Numbered from the stretch's first letter, positions 30,995 through 38,927 are shown. The stretch: 43,866 bases of DNA from Planctomycetia bacterium (GCA_016177915.1 JACOUI010000384.1:1-43866), one strand, 5' to 3'. Notes: a model not told the origin generated them from the letters alone. Made by a program: numbers and translations.

Positions 30995-32002
30995 CTAGGC
31001 CTCGCCTTCTTCCTTCGCCTTCGGCGCGGGCAGGCCGTGCTCCCGCAGGTATTCCGCGGTCGCGTCGGCGGCGCGGCGGCCGGGCTTGTAGTCGAACACG
31101 CGGGGATCGATCGGCCGGTTGAGCCGCACCTCGAACAACTCCAGCATCGCCAGCGGCCGATCCGGCGGAGCATCGTCCCGACGGTGCTCGATGCGATACG
31201 GGAAAAGGTCCGTCTTTCCCAAGTAGATGAGCACGTGGTCGGGGACGTGCCGCGGGGCCTTGCTCCAGTCGGGCGATTTTCCGCCACGGATGCGGTCGCG
31301 CTGGTCCGGGATAAGGTCCGACAGCGTCGAGGGATTCCAGCGGCCCTTGGCGACCCAGACGTCCACGTCGCCAAGCTGCTCAGAAAACACTTCTTTGAAC
31401 GTCATGTGCCGCGCCAGCGAATCGAGCAGCTCGGGGAGGCCGCCGATGGGCGGCGAGAGCGGCGCCGCCGGGTCCGCACTTGCGCCGGCAAGCCGCTGTC
31501 GATAGGCGGACAGCACGGTGTTGATATCGACGCTCGTGAGGCGGGGGCCGTCCAGGTTTTTGCGATACGTCCAGAGTGCCGCGCCGTCGCAGACCTGCTG
31601 CCAGTTCGCGGGACCTTCGGCCGTCTGCAGCTTCAGCTCGAAGCGGCTCAGGGAGACCCCCTCTGGGCCGGCCATCTGCGTGTAACTGCCGGTGCCGTTG
31701 AGCTGCTGACCGTAGAGATTCGCCACCTGGCGGGCCTTGGCAGCAATGCTGTGCTGGCTTTTCAGCTTGTCGATGGCGCGGGCCAGAAGCTCCGCTCCGC
31801 CGTCGTTTTCCGGCCGCATGGCCGCGTAGGCCGGCGATTCGCCAAGGATACCGGCGGCCGAGGAAGCCGTCTGGCGAGTGGCCGCCGACGGGCGCGATTC
31901 GCTTGTTTCCAGCGCGACGTCGCCTTGCCGCCAGTGGGCCACGAGGATCGCCACAGCGATCCCAAGTGCAATCCCCGGAAGAGTTGGCGACTTGTAGCTC
32001 AT
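30995..32002 (-). CDS. exported LolA/DUF2092-like lipoprotein-sorting-type protein
   Basis: This 335-residue protein has an N-terminal helix MSYKSPTLPGIALGIAVAILVAHW, acting as a signal anchor or uncleaved signal. After a Ser/Ala-rich linker come 'ELLARAIDKLKSQHSIAAKARQVANLYGQQLNGTGSYTQMAGPEGVSLSRFELKLQ' and 'WQQVCDGAALWTYRKN', the pattern of a LolA/LppX-type beta-barrel half ('g.G.f.q.......rf.l.....g....v.dG..lW.y'). The C-terminal half has 'PDHVLIYLGKTDLFPYRIEHRR' and 'MLELFEVRLNRPIDPRVFDYKPG', also typical of DUF2092/LolA-fold ends. A role in carrying or sensing lipids or lipoproteins is an inference. A repeat overlaps its stop codon. Confidence 0.82.
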   Translation of the reverse strand: MSYKSPTLPGIALGIAVAILVAHWRQGDVALETSESRPSAATRQTASSAAGILGESPAYAAMRPENDGGAELLARAIDKLKSQHSIAAKARQVANLYGQQLNGTGSYTQMAGPEGVSLSRFELKLQTAEGPANWQQVCDGAALWTYRKNLDGPRLTSVDINTVLSAYRQRLAGASADPAAPLSPPIGGLPELLDSLARHMTFKEVFSEQLGDVDVWVAKGRWNPSTLSDLIPDQRDRIRGGKSPDWSKAPRHVPDHVLIYLGKTDLFPYRIEHRRDDAPPDRPLAMLELFEVRLNRPIDPRVFDYKPGRRAADATAEYLREHGLPAPKAKEEGEA

Positions 32003-32262
32003 GGTCTGGATTTGCGGGATTTACCAAAGAATCGCGTCGTAGCAGGCCGAATGGAAGCCACAGAGGCCCGCTCCAGGGCACAGCGCGCATTGGCAATTGC
32101 GCCGGCGCCTGCCCAGACGGGGCGGGATTGTAGCGCCGGACCGTGGCCCGGTCCACGCCAGAGTGGCCGGAGGCAGCAGCGGCCGGCGTCAATCGACCCA
32201 CGACAAACGTCATCCGATCTGAATCAGCCCAGCGGCGTTTTGAAAGACCTTGGGGGGACACG
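32003..32262. other. 260-bp divergent gap with one GTAG palindrome, promoter region of the envelope operon
   Basis: A GTAG-led palindrome lies at 32130-32154 (GTAGCGCC then GGACCG-tggcc-CGGTCC). Upstream of the next ATG a GGGGGG ribosome site is present. No gene is seen. The promoters of the two divergent genes must be here, but no strong sigma70 boxes stand out. Confidence 0.5.
32130..32154. repeat. GTAG palindrome (GGACCG-tggcc-CGGTCC)
   Basis: A 6-bp perfect stem is preceded by GTAGCGCC. It is a single unit without an inverted partner, upstream of the three-gene envelope operon. Confidence 0.55.
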
Positions 32263-33405
32263 ATGAAAATCCACTTGGCGTTAGCTTTGGCGTGCTTGCT
32301 GGCAGCCCTGCCGGGTTGCCAGGTTCTCAGGTTCCGGCCGACACCCGGCGCCCCCGTCGGCTCCCCCATGGCCGACCAGGTGGCCACGAATCCTGGCCGC
32401 TACGGATTGGGGCCGCGGAACGGCGAGCCGCTCCAGCCGTACAACCTGCCGCCGGCGCAGATGCTGGCAGAGCCGGGACCGGGCGTGGGCGGCCCGGGAC
32501 CAGGCGTGATGATGCCACAGGTCCCCGCCATCCCCGTTCCGCCCCAGGCCTCGCAGGTCTACTTCGTCGGGCCGGACGGCATGATGGTGCAATGGAGCAC
32601 GACGCGCAGCGGCGCATTCGACTCGGAGCCGCTCGTCTGCCCAGGCAGCTACGACTTCCCGCAGGGCGCGATCTACCGCCTGAAGCTGTCGCACGTTCCG
32701 GGCCGCGGCGATGCGGAATTGTATCCCTCGCTGGAAATCGGCCCGACCACGCCGCGCACCGAGGCCTTCCTGGCCCACAACAAGATCCCCGTTCAGTTCA
32801 CCGAGGAGGACTTTGGTCAGGTGCTGTCCGGAAACTATGTGACCAAGGTCATCTACCTGCCCGATCCCGAGTTCCAGGAGCTGGCCGTGGCCGGGATCGA
32901 GGTGCTGGTGAGCACGCGTCTGGATCCGGGCGTGGACCCGATCGTGGAAGCCGACCGCCGCGGGGCGATCCTGGCGGTCATCCGCATCGGCAACAAGGAC
33001 CTGCAGCTCGGCGGCGGCGCCGCCGGCCCGATGCGTCCGGCCGGATTCATGCTCGACGCCCAGGGCCGCCCGATGGCCGAAGGCGCGGCCCCGACTCTGA
33101 CGCCGGGCTACATTTCCGGCGTGACGGTGCCGCAGTATGGGATGCCCTACGTCGGCACGCCGATCGGCCTGCCCGGCCCGCCGCACATTCCGCTCGGCGG
33201 TCCGGCCGGCCTGCAGCGGCACACGATCATCAATCACACGGACATGCACATTCCGGGTCCGACCGGCCAGGTGGACATCCACGTCAAGCAGTCGCCGGGC
33301 CTGAGCTATCCGCAGCCGGCCAACCGCGTGCTGATCAAGGAGCAGGTGACGCCCAGCACGGCCGGGCAGCCGGAGCAACTGCCGGTGCCGCAGCAGCAGC
33401 AGTAG
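32263..33405 (+). CDS. envelope lipoprotein A of the three-gene cluster
   Basis: The ATG at 32263 follows a strong GGGGGG site; the product is 380 residues. The signal 'MKIHLALALACLLAALPGC' has a lipobox (ALPGC, C19), so it is a lipoprotein. After a Pro/Gly-rich segment there is a module at ~110-230: 'GSYDFPQGAIYRLKLSHVPGRGDAELYPSLEIGPTTP', 'FTEEDFGQVLSGNYVTKVIYLPDPEFQ'. This is repeated in protein B of the same cluster. The C-terminal half is Pro/Gly-rich with 'VLIKEQVTPSTAGQPEQ' and a Gln tail. I recall similar planctomycete proteins as hypotheticals; no enzymatic motif is visible. It is the first gene of an operon closed by a hairpin terminator. Confidence 0.85.
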   Translation: MKIHLALALACLLAALPGCQVLRFRPTPGAPVGSPMADQVATNPGRYGLGPRNGEPLQPYNLPPAQMLAEPGPGVGGPGPGVMMPQVPAIPVPPQASQVYFVGPDGMMVQWSTTRSGAFDSEPLVCPGSYDFPQGAIYRLKLSHVPGRGDAELYPSLEIGPTTPRTEAFLAHNKIPVQFTEEDFGQVLSGNYVTKVIYLPDPEFQELAVAGIEVLVSTRLDPGVDPIVEADRRGAILAVIRIGNKDLQLGGGAAGPMRPAGFMLDAQGRPMAEGAAPTLTPGYISGVTVPQYGMPYVGTPIGLPGPPHIPLGGPAGLQRHTIINHTDMHIPGPTGQVDIHVKQSPGLSYPQPANRVLIKEQVTPSTAGQPEQLPVPQQQQ

Positions 33406-33424
33406 AGGTTGAGAAATGACAAAG

Positions 33425-33456
33425 GCGGCCCGGGTCTGAAGCAAGGCCCGGGCCGC
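33425..33456 (+). terminator. hairpin terminator or attenuator between envelope genes A and B
   Basis: GCGGCCCGGG (33425-33434) and CCCGGGCCGC (33447-33456) form a perfect 10-bp stem with a 12-nt loop, followed by TATTCTT. It lies 20 bases after the stop of gene A. It may reduce transcription into B, giving different levels of the two proteins. Confidence 0.65.
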
Positions 33457-33506
33457 TATTCTTGAGCCGCCACCACGATTTCGCGCAACCGAAGTTGGCT
33501 ACGACA

Positions 33507-34313
33507 ATGGTTCTCCCGCTCCGTTGGATCACACCTGCCGCATCCACAGTCGCGGCGATGGCGTGGCTGCTTCTGGCCGGGACCCTCCCCACGGAGGGCC
33601 GCGCCCAGGGTCCGCAGCGACACCCTCTCTTCGACTCCCAGATGCCGCCGGGAGCGATTGGCCGCGTGCAGGTGATCCAACGGGGCGGGGCGTTTTCGGG
33701 CCATTATCAGGCCGTCGAAGTCCGCGCGCCCCAAGGCGGGGCGATCGCGCTGGCGGCCGATGGCCGGTTCGTCGAGCCGGCCTCGCCGGTTCGCGCGGCG
33801 GTGCTCCTCGGGGAAGTCTATCGCCTCCGCGTCAGCGGCATCCCGCAGCACGAGGGCGAAGAGCTCTATCCGACGATCGAGATCATCGACCGCACCTATC
33901 CGCCGCCGGGCCGCGAGGCGCAGTTCCCGATCATCGTCGAGCTGTCGCAGCGCGACATGGAGCTGGCCCTGGCCGGCCGGTACGTGACGCGCGTGATCTA
34001 CCTCGAGGACCCAACGAGCGCACTGGCCAACCGCAACGACCCCAAGGCGCAGGAATGGTTCGACGTCGGGAAGAAGGACCCGCTGCACGTGGCCGACGCG
34101 CTCGGCCGCCCCGTGGCGATCCTGCGGATAGGCTCGCGCGTGCCGCTGGACGCGGGCCATCCGGAGCTGAGCTTCCTCTACGGCTGCCCGCCGTTCCAGC
34201 CGCTCCCGGTGCTCGAGCAGCAGAACGGCGCCGCGCGGAAGGGCGACCGGCGGGCGTCGGGGTCGGGCCGCCGGCCCGCCGTCACCTCGCGCGGTCCCTG
34301 GGGTGCCCGGTAG
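33507..34313 (+). CDS. envelope protein B of the three-gene cluster
   Basis: I chose the ATG at 33507 (MVLPLRWITPAASTVAAMAWLLLAGTLPTEGRAQ), giving a signal peptide; the product is 268 residues. The ORF-track start is a TTG 15 codons upstream. The body has 'GAIGRVQVIQRGGAFSGHYQAVEVRAPQGGAIALAADG', then the module shared with protein A: 'EVYRLRVSGIPQHEGEELYPTIEIIDRTYPPP', 'FPIIVELSQRDMELALAGRYVTRVIYLEDP'. It also has 'LGRPVAILRIGSRVPL', comparable with 'GAILAVIRIGNKDLQL' in A. The tail is Arg/Gly-rich. Paralogy to A is seen directly. It is predicted to be exported; function unknown. Confidence 0.85.
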   Translation: MVLPLRWITPAASTVAAMAWLLLAGTLPTEGRAQGPQRHPLFDSQMPPGAIGRVQVIQRGGAFSGHYQAVEVRAPQGGAIALAADGRFVEPASPVRAAVLLGEVYRLRVSGIPQHEGEELYPTIEIIDRTYPPPGREAQFPIIVELSQRDMELALAGRYVTRVIYLEDPTSALANRNDPKAQEWFDVGKKDPLHVADALGRPVAILRIGSRVPLDAGHPELSFLYGCPPFQPLPVLEQQNGAARKGDRRASGSGRRPAVTSRGPWGAR

Positions 34314-34373
34314 CGGGCGGAACCGCCAGCCACCGTCAAACAACGCACGCACGGAAGCAAAAGCCAACGCAAG

Positions 34374-35711
34374 ATGGACGGTGCCGCGATGGACAACCTC
34401 AGCGAGAGCGCCTGGCTGCGCTGGTGGCGGATCGCCGTGGTTGTGGCGGCGACCTTGATTCTTTGCTCGTGCCGCGCGCCGGGGATCGTGCCGGCGCTGC
34501 CGGAGGTGGGACCGGGCGCGGCCGCCGCGGTCTCGGACGGCGAACAGGCCAGCGCCTCGGTCGGCGATGAGGGGTCAATCGCTTCCGCCAGCGATCTTTC
34601 GACCATGCCGGCCGACGGCAACGTCGCCCTCGTTGGATACACGGAGGCCTACGACTTCGATCGCTCCGCCATTCGCGCCCCGACGCCCCTCGGCACGGCC
34701 ATGCAGCCGCCCGTCGTGGCGCCGCCGATGTTTGGCCCCCTTCCGCTGCCCGAACAGGTGATCGACCCGGCCTGGCAGCCGCACGGCATGCGAGCGCCCT
34801 GGCCGGAAGACGAGTACCTTGTGGACGGCGGCGACGCGCAGCCCCGCTCCAACGTGCTGCCGGATTGGACGCTGCGGGGCCTCGAGCAGGAAGACACGAT
34901 CGCGCATTACGACACGCTGGACGGGAGGACGGTGGTGGCGCCGTCGAACCGGGTCCACGTCTACGCCCCGCGGTTTTCGGCCGTGCGCAGCGTGACCCTA
35001 CCGGCTACCGCCTCACAGTCGGACGCCGTCGAGCACCACCATTTCAGCCGCCAGCTTGGCGAGAACCGAGAAGCCGCCGCCGCGACCGCCAGCACGCAAA
35101 ACCTGCAAGCCCGGGCGCAGGTCGGCGGCAAGCACGCCTCGGCCCTGCGGACGCGCGAGGGCGACGGGGTTGTGTCCAGTGCTCTCTTGCCAATCCAGTT
35201 CCAGAGCAAGCTCTTGCCGTACGAGGACCTCCAGGTCATCCGCACCGGCATCCACCAGCAGTGGGAGAAGCCCATGCTGGCCAAGGGCAAGAACGCCGCC
35301 GTCACGTGGTCGCACGACCTGGCCGTGGTGGCCCTCGTGCGCGGGCAGAGGGCGGCCGAGGTTTCCGGCGACCAGCGGGCCGAGGCGGTCTACACCTTCG
35401 ACACGCCGCCGGGCCGGCCCAAGCTGCGGATCGTGAAGGTCGCCTCGACGGACGCGGCCGCGCCGGGCGAAACGATCGACTTCACGCTGCGTTTCGACAA
35501 CGTGGGCGACCAGGCGGTCGGCAACGTGACGATCGCCGACAACCTGACGACGCGGCTGGAGTTCGTCGAGGGCAGCGCTCAGGCGAGCGTCAAGGCCGAC
35601 TTCTCGACGGAGGCCAACGAGGGCGGCTCGCTCGTCCTGCGGTGGGAAATCGCCGATCCGTTGGAGCCCGGCCAGGGCGGCGTCGTTCGGTTCCAGTGCC
35701 GCGTGCGGTAA
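34374..35711 (+). CDS. envelope lipoprotein C with DUF11 domain
   Basis: This protein has 445 residues, with a possible second start at the ATG six codons later. An N-terminal helix ends in the lipobox-like 'LILCSC', so lipid attachment is likely. A long low-complexity region (~40-200) precedes a middle segment with 'VRTGIHQQWEKPMLAKGK'. A C-terminal DUF11/CARDB-type immunoglobulin-like domain follows ('KLRIVKVASTDAAAPGETIDFTLRFDNVGDQAVGNVTIADNLTTRLEFVEGSAQ'). DUF11 domains are common in surface and adhesin-like proteins. It is the last gene of the cluster, 60 bp after B. A joint structural role of A, B and C in the envelope is inferred from the order, export signals and shared module. Confidence 0.87.
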   Translation: MDGAAMDNLSESAWLRWWRIAVVVAATLILCSCRAPGIVPALPEVGPGAAAAVSDGEQASASVGDEGSIASASDLSTMPADGNVALVGYTEAYDFDRSAIRAPTPLGTAMQPPVVAPPMFGPLPLPEQVIDPAWQPHGMRAPWPEDEYLVDGGDAQPRSNVLPDWTLRGLEQEDTIAHYDTLDGRTVVAPSNRVHVYAPRFSAVRSVTLPATASQSDAVEHHHFSRQLGENREAAAATASTQNLQARAQVGGKHASALRTREGDGVVSSALLPIQFQSKLLPYEDLQVIRTGIHQQWEKPMLAKGKNAAVTWSHDLAVVALVRGQRAAEVSGDQRAEAVYTFDTPPGRPKLRIVKVASTDAAAPGETIDFTLRFDNVGDQAVGNVTIADNLTTRLEFVEGSAQASVKADFSTEANEGGSLVLRWEIADPLEPGQGGVVRFQCRVR

Positions 35712-35740
35712 TCTCCTTGACCGCCGTGACTGGGGTCGGT

Positions 35741-35767
35741 GGGGCACCCGGTACACCGGGTTCGCCC
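35741..35767. terminator. palindrome after the envelope operon (possible terminator)
   Basis: GGGGCACCCGG and its inverted partner (CCGGGTtcGCCCC) form an imperfect dyad about 30 bp after the stop of gene C. There is no T-run, so it is either a weak or factor-dependent terminator or a REP-like element. Confidence 0.4.
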
Positions 35768-35836
35768 CCAGCGTCCCCGTCTCGCCGGTATCTTCGGCCG
35801 CGCAGTGGCGAATGCCTCCGCGCGATTCGCGACGCC

Positions 35837-36337
35837 TTATCTCGACGATCGCCCCTGACGCCGCTTGACGCGCCCGGGCGTCGCTCGCTTGCCTGCGCCA
35901 CCCGCCGGCTCCTCATCCGCCCCTTCCAGCTTTGCCACTGCCTTCCGCGGCGCGATCGCCCGGTAACTCTCGTCGACCGATTCCAAGAGCATCTCGAGCG
36001 GGACGGCGTCGCCCGGCTGGAACGTGGCCGAGACCCAGCCGCTTTTGCCCAGTCCGTAGCGCGTCGGAAAGGCGAAGGGGAGTTGCAGGGCCGCCTTGCC
36101 CGATTGCGGCAGCTTCACGGACAGGCCCAGCGTCTCCTTGTCCCAGCCCATGAACAAGAACACCTTGCCTTTGACCTTGAAGGCGCTGTGTTCCCAGGGG
36201 AAATCCTCGCGCGCGAGCGGGTACAAAAGCGCGTGCTTTCGGAGGGCGGATTCAACGCGGCGGAGGGGGTTGTTCCTGGGCACGAGTGAATCCGAGGGAG
36301 CTTGCTTGCCTGCGATTGCCAACTGTCTGACAATCAT
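35837..36337 (-). CDS. MmcQ/YjbR family protein
   Basis: This protein is up to 166 residues. The body 'ALLYPLAREDFPWEHSAFKVKGKVFLFMGWDKETLGLSVKLPQSG' and 'YGLGKSGWVSATFQPGDAVPLEMLLESVDESYRAIAPRKAV' matches the MmcQ/YjbR fold (DNA-binding-like or nucleotide-related role, not well established). The listed ATG at 36337 lies inside the toxin-antitoxin operator on the other strand and adds about 18 residues. A GTG at 36283 gives 148 residues and fits the family better; neither has a good ribosome site. The C-terminal ~35 residues are a basic tail (KRATPGRVKRRQGRSSR). It is divergent from the toxin-antitoxin operon. Confidence 0.8.
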   Translation of the reverse strand: MIVRQLAIAGKQAPSDSLVPRNNPLRRVESALRKHALLYPLAREDFPWEHSAFKVKGKVFLFMGWDKETLGLSVKLPQSGKAALQLPFAFPTRYGLGKSGWVSATFQPGDAVPLEMLLESVDESYRAIAPRKAVAKLEGADEEPAGGAGKRATPGRVKRRQGRSSR

Positions 36338-36359
36338 GCTATAATGTCAGACAAGGAGG
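36316..36359 (+). promoter_or_regulatory. toxin-antitoxin promoter, operator and ribosome site
   Basis: -35 TTGCCA (36316-36321), an 18-bp spacer and a consensus -10 TATAAT (36340-36345) are visible. A perfect 9-bp inverted repeat, TGTCTGACA (36324-36332) and TGTCAGACA (36345-36353), flanks the -10. This gives a classic autoregulatory operator for a ribbon-helix-helix antitoxin. AAGGAGG (36353-36359) follows just before the ATG at 36364, so the expected leader is only about 12 nt. This is the best-defined promoter of the window. Confidence 0.88.
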
Positions 36360-36363
36360 CCCC

Positions 36364-36612
36364 ATGTCAACCGGCCGCATCACCCTTCGCGTTGACGAAG
36401 TGCTCCAGGAAAAGCTGGGGACGCTGGCTCAGGCTGCCGGCAAGTCAGAATCTCAGATCGTGCGCGAGGCGCTCGAAGACTACTTGTCGCGGCACACTGT
36501 GGTGACGTGCTACGACGTGGCCAAGAAGGCTGGCATTATCGGCTGTGTCAAGGGTGGCCCGAAGGACATGAGCACCAACCGAAAATACATGGAAGGGTTC
36601 GGGCGTGATTGA
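36364..36612 (+). CDS. CopG/ribbon-helix-helix antitoxin
   Basis: This 82-residue protein has an N-terminal RHH fold: 'GRITLRVDEVLQEKLGTLAQAAGKSESQIVREALEDYLSRH' (strand with alternating basic residues, then two helices with 'SESQIVREAL'). The C-terminal part ('VVTCYDVAKKAGIIGCVKGGPKDMSTNRKYMEGFG') probably wraps the toxin. It is preceded by an operator with a 9-bp dyad, consistent with self-repression by antitoxin and toxin-antitoxin complex. The stop overlaps the toxin start by 8 bp. Confidence 0.9.
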   Translation: MSTGRITLRVDEVLQEKLGTLAQAAGKSESQIVREALEDYLSRHTVVTCYDVAKKAGIIGCVKGGPKDMSTNRKYMEGFGRD

Positions 36613-37042
36613 GGGCCGGCTCCACACGCGCGTGCTCGTCGACGCCGGTCCCTTGGTGGCCATCTTCCGCCGCGACGACCAACACCACGCCGCATGCCTG
36701 GACGCGCTCAGGACGATCGTGCCGCCGCTTCTCACCTCCTGGCCCGTCGTCACCGAGGCCGCCTGGCTGCTGCGCGGCTCACCGCCAGCGCTTCAAAAGC
36801 TGCTGAGCGGCCCCGCCGACGCGCTGTTTCAGTTCTTGCCGCTGGACGAAACCTCGCTGCCGGAACTGGCGACTTTGCTCGGCAAATACCGCAACCTGCA
36901 GGTGCAGCTTGCGGATGTGTCCCTGGTTCATCTGGCGGTGCGCGAAAAGATCGACACCGTCTTCACTCTCGACCGGCGCGATTTCTCCGTGATGCGCGGC
37001 GCGGGCAACCGGGCATTTCGGCTGCTGCCCGAGTTATCCTAA
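36605..37042 (+). CDS. PIN-domain toxin (VapC-like)
   Basis: This 145-residue protein starts with GTG at 36605, overlapping the antitoxin. PIN acidic residues occur in order: D13 (VLVDAGPLVAIF), E51 (TEAAWLL), D104 (LQLADVSLVHLA) and D123/D126 (FTLDRRDFSVM), the expected metal-binding set for a Mg-dependent ribonuclease. VapC-type toxins cut tRNA or rRNA and are held inactive by the partner antitoxin. The VapC assignment is by architecture; its RNA target cannot be predicted. Together with 36364-36612 it forms one toxin-antitoxin module. Confidence 0.92.
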   Translation: MIEGRLHTRVLVDAGPLVAIFRRDDQHHAACLDALRTIVPPLLTSWPVVTEAAWLLRGSPPALQKLLSGPADALFQFLPLDETSLPELATLLGKYRNLQVQLADVSLVHLAVREKIDTVFTLDRRDFSVMRGAGNRAFRLLPELS

Positions 37043-37067
37043 CTCTCGATGGCGTGCCCGCCGCCTT

Positions 37068-37283
37068 TCAGGCGCCAGCGTTTTGCCGGCTGCGCCAGTC
37101 CTCCAGGTGCTTCCGCGCCGCGTCGAGAAGCTCTTCGTCCTCGACGTCCCAGATCGCCTCGTTCGTTGGGCCTTTGGCCAGGTACGAGACGTTGGCCACC
37201 AATTGGCCGAAGCGGACCTCGGGGCAGCAGGCGCAAAGCTCACTGAGAACGCGAAGCAGCTCTTGTCGGGTATTCATACTCAT
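37068..37283 (-). CDS. small conserved-looking hypothetical protein
   Basis: This 71-residue soluble acidic protein is 'MSMNTRQELLRVLSELCACCPEVRFGQLVANVSYLAKGPTNEAIWDVEDEELLDAARKHLEDW...'. Its helix-rich pattern and the text 'PEVRFGQLVAN' fit a small planctomycete hypothetical I seem to recall, but I cannot name a family. Alternative start Met3 is equally possible. It begins 23 bp after the mnmE stop on the same strand and is probably the third gene of the aroH-mnmE operon. Confidence 0.65.
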   Translation of the reverse strand: MSMNTRQELLRVLSELCACCPEVRFGQLVANVSYLAKGPTNEAIWDVEDEELLDAARKHLEDWRSRQNAGA

Positions 37284-37306
37284 CGCAATCAGGCCTCCGA
37301 TACTTG

Positions 37307-38479
37307 CTACGGCGATTTGTCGGGATGAAAGATCCGCTCCAGCGCCGCGCGAGCGGCGTCAATCCTACCAGCCGCGATGTGTCGGTGCGCCAGATTGAGC
37401 GCTTCCACGTGACGCCGCAGGAAGGGGACTGCGTCGCAAGGCGAAGGAGCATCTCGGACAAGCCGCGCGACGATCGCGCGCTCCAGGTCCGCCAGGCCCT
37501 GGCGCGTGACGGCGCTCGTGGCGATGCCGGACGGCCGGTCCGCGGCGGGAGACGGCGGCAGGTCGCACTTCGTATGGACGACGAGCGGATCGGGGATTTC
37601 GCGGAGCAATTCGGCGTCGGCCGCAGTCCAGGGCTGGCTGGCGTCGCACAAAAGAAGCACCAGGTCGGCCGACTCGATCTGCTTCCGCGCGCGCTCGATC
37701 CCCTGTTGCTCGATGTCTCCCGCGGCGTCCCCCTCCATGCCTCCGTCCGCGGCCCGCAGGCCCGCCGTGTCGGAAAGCTCCACCGGCCAGCCGTCCAGGG
37801 CCACGAGCGCGGTGACGACGTCGCGGGTCGTGCCGGGCTGGTCGAAGACGATCGCCCGCTCGTAGCCGGCCAGTGCGTTCGTAAGGCTGCTTTTGCCGAC
37901 GTTGGGCCGGCCGGCGAGGACGACGCGAAAGGGGCTGGTCAGGTGCAGGCCGACGTGCTGGCGGAAGACGAGACGGACAATCGTGTCCATCGCGGTCGCG
38001 CCGTCGCCGCGACCCAGGGCATCGAGCGCGGCGCGGACCTCGCGCGACAGTGCCCCGGCAGCCTGATCGAGCAGGATCGCCGCCACGCGCTCCGTGGGCG
38101 CGCGGGCCAACTCGATGAGCGCTTCGACGCAGATCGCGTCGGGCGAGCGGGCCGCGATCCAATCGCTCCAGGACGCAATTCGGCAGCCGTGCCGCGAAAG
38201 CCATTCCAGGAGACTTCGCGCGGCGGCCGGTCCGCCGTGACAGTGAATCTCGACGGCGTCTCGATCGCGGCGGCAGACGACGACTTCCTCGCGGCCGTGC
38301 TCGAGCGGCCAATGTCCGAAATACACTCGGCCGCTTTCCAGCGGATCGGCGATTCGTGCCTGCGCCGGCTGGAATCCCATTCGCACGACGTCGCCAGCGC
38401 GGGACCCTTCGACGCGGATCGTGGCCAGCGCGCCGCGCCCGGCGGGGGTGAGGAGATAGGCTCGGGGCGGGCTGCTCAT
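37307..38479 (-). CDS. mnmE: MnmE-like tRNA modification GTPase, shortened and without CxGK
   Basis: MnmE, with MnmG, modifies U34 of certain tRNAs. This 390-residue protein has the N-terminal TrmE domain ('LLTPAGRGALATIRVEG', 'VEIHCHGGPAAARSLLEWL') and helical parts. Its G domain shows G1 GRPNVGKSS (~190-198), G2 'DQPGTTRDVV', G3 DTAGL, G4 HTKCD and G5 'SAVT'. The usual ~450-residue proteins end in a conserved (F)CxGK cysteine motif. Here the protein ends 'ALERIFHPDKSP', so that catalytic cysteine is missing. It may be a divergent GTPase of altered function; no mnmG is visible. It lies between aroH (16 bp) and the small gene in one operon. Confidence 0.88.
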   Translation of the reverse strand: MSSPPRAYLLTPAGRGALATIRVEGSRAGDVVRMGFQPAQARIADPLESGRVYFGHWPLEHGREEVVVCRRDRDAVEIHCHGGPAAARSLLEWLSRHGCRIASWSDWIAARSPDAICVEALIELARAPTERVAAILLDQAAGALSREVRAALDALGRGDGATAMDTIVRLVFRQHVGLHLTSPFRVVLAGRPNVGKSSLTNALAGYERAIVFDQPGTTRDVVTALVALDGWPVELSDTAGLRAADGGMEGDAAGDIEQQGIERARKQIESADLVLLLCDASQPWTAADAELLREIPDPLVVHTKCDLPPSPAADRPSGIATSAVTRQGLADLERAIVARLVRDAPSPCDAVPFLRRHVEALNLAHRHIAAGRIDAARAALERIFHPDKSP

Positions 38480-38495
38480 CGATCGTGCCTGCCCA

Positions 38496-38927
38496 CTACG
38501 GCTTCCGGTGCACCGCGATCTGCTGCTGAATCCACCGCTCCAGCTCGTCCCAGTCGACCGGCGGCAGCTTCGACAGGTCCGGCCGCAGCCGGGCCGCGTC
38601 GCGCAAATACACGTGCGCGATCTCCGTGTGCGACTTGTCCGTGTTCCAGTGAATCAAAACGCGGACGCACTTCGCAAGCGCGCCGGGCACGGCGATTTCG
38701 TGCCCGCACAAGAGGGCCTGGTCGATCCAGCCAAGCTGCCGGGCGGCCAGGGCGGGAAACTCGGCGTTGAGGTCGGGCGTGGTCGTGAACAGGGCGCTGG
38801 CGACGTCCTTGGCCTCGATGCCGTTGAGGCGGATCAAGAGCGCCAGCATCTGGCGCGTGGCGGCCAGGATTTCTTCGCGATCGTTTCTGTCCACGGACGT
38901 GGCGCCGCGGACGCCTCGGCACATCAT
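38496..38927 (-). CDS. aroH: chorismate mutase, AroH type
   Basis: I chose the ATG at 38927 ([16 protein letters not shown]), which gives the AroH length (143 residues). AroH converts chorismate to prephenate, for Phe/Tyr synthesis. Family blocks are '[26 protein letters not shown]', '[24 protein letters not shown]', '[36 protein letters not shown]'. These correspond to Bacillus AroH (R in RGATTV, 'CIRVMM', 'HVYLE.A..LRPDL'). The ORF track extends upstream but that text is noise. It is the first gene of the aroH-mnmE-hypothetical operon, with a promoter candidate at 38977-38985. Confidence 0.94.
   Translation of the reverse strand: MMCRGVRGATSVDRNDREEILAATRQMLALLIRLNGIEAKDVASALFTTTPDLNAEFPALAARQLGWIDQALLCGHEIAVPGALAKCVRVLIHWNTDKSHTEIAHVYLRDAARLRPDLSKLPPVDWDELERWIQQQIAVHRKP

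Noticed and set aside
33425-33456. riboswitch or attenuator in front of envelope gene B
   Set aside because: Only a simple hairpin with a short T-rich tail is present; there is no conserved aptamer-like sequence.
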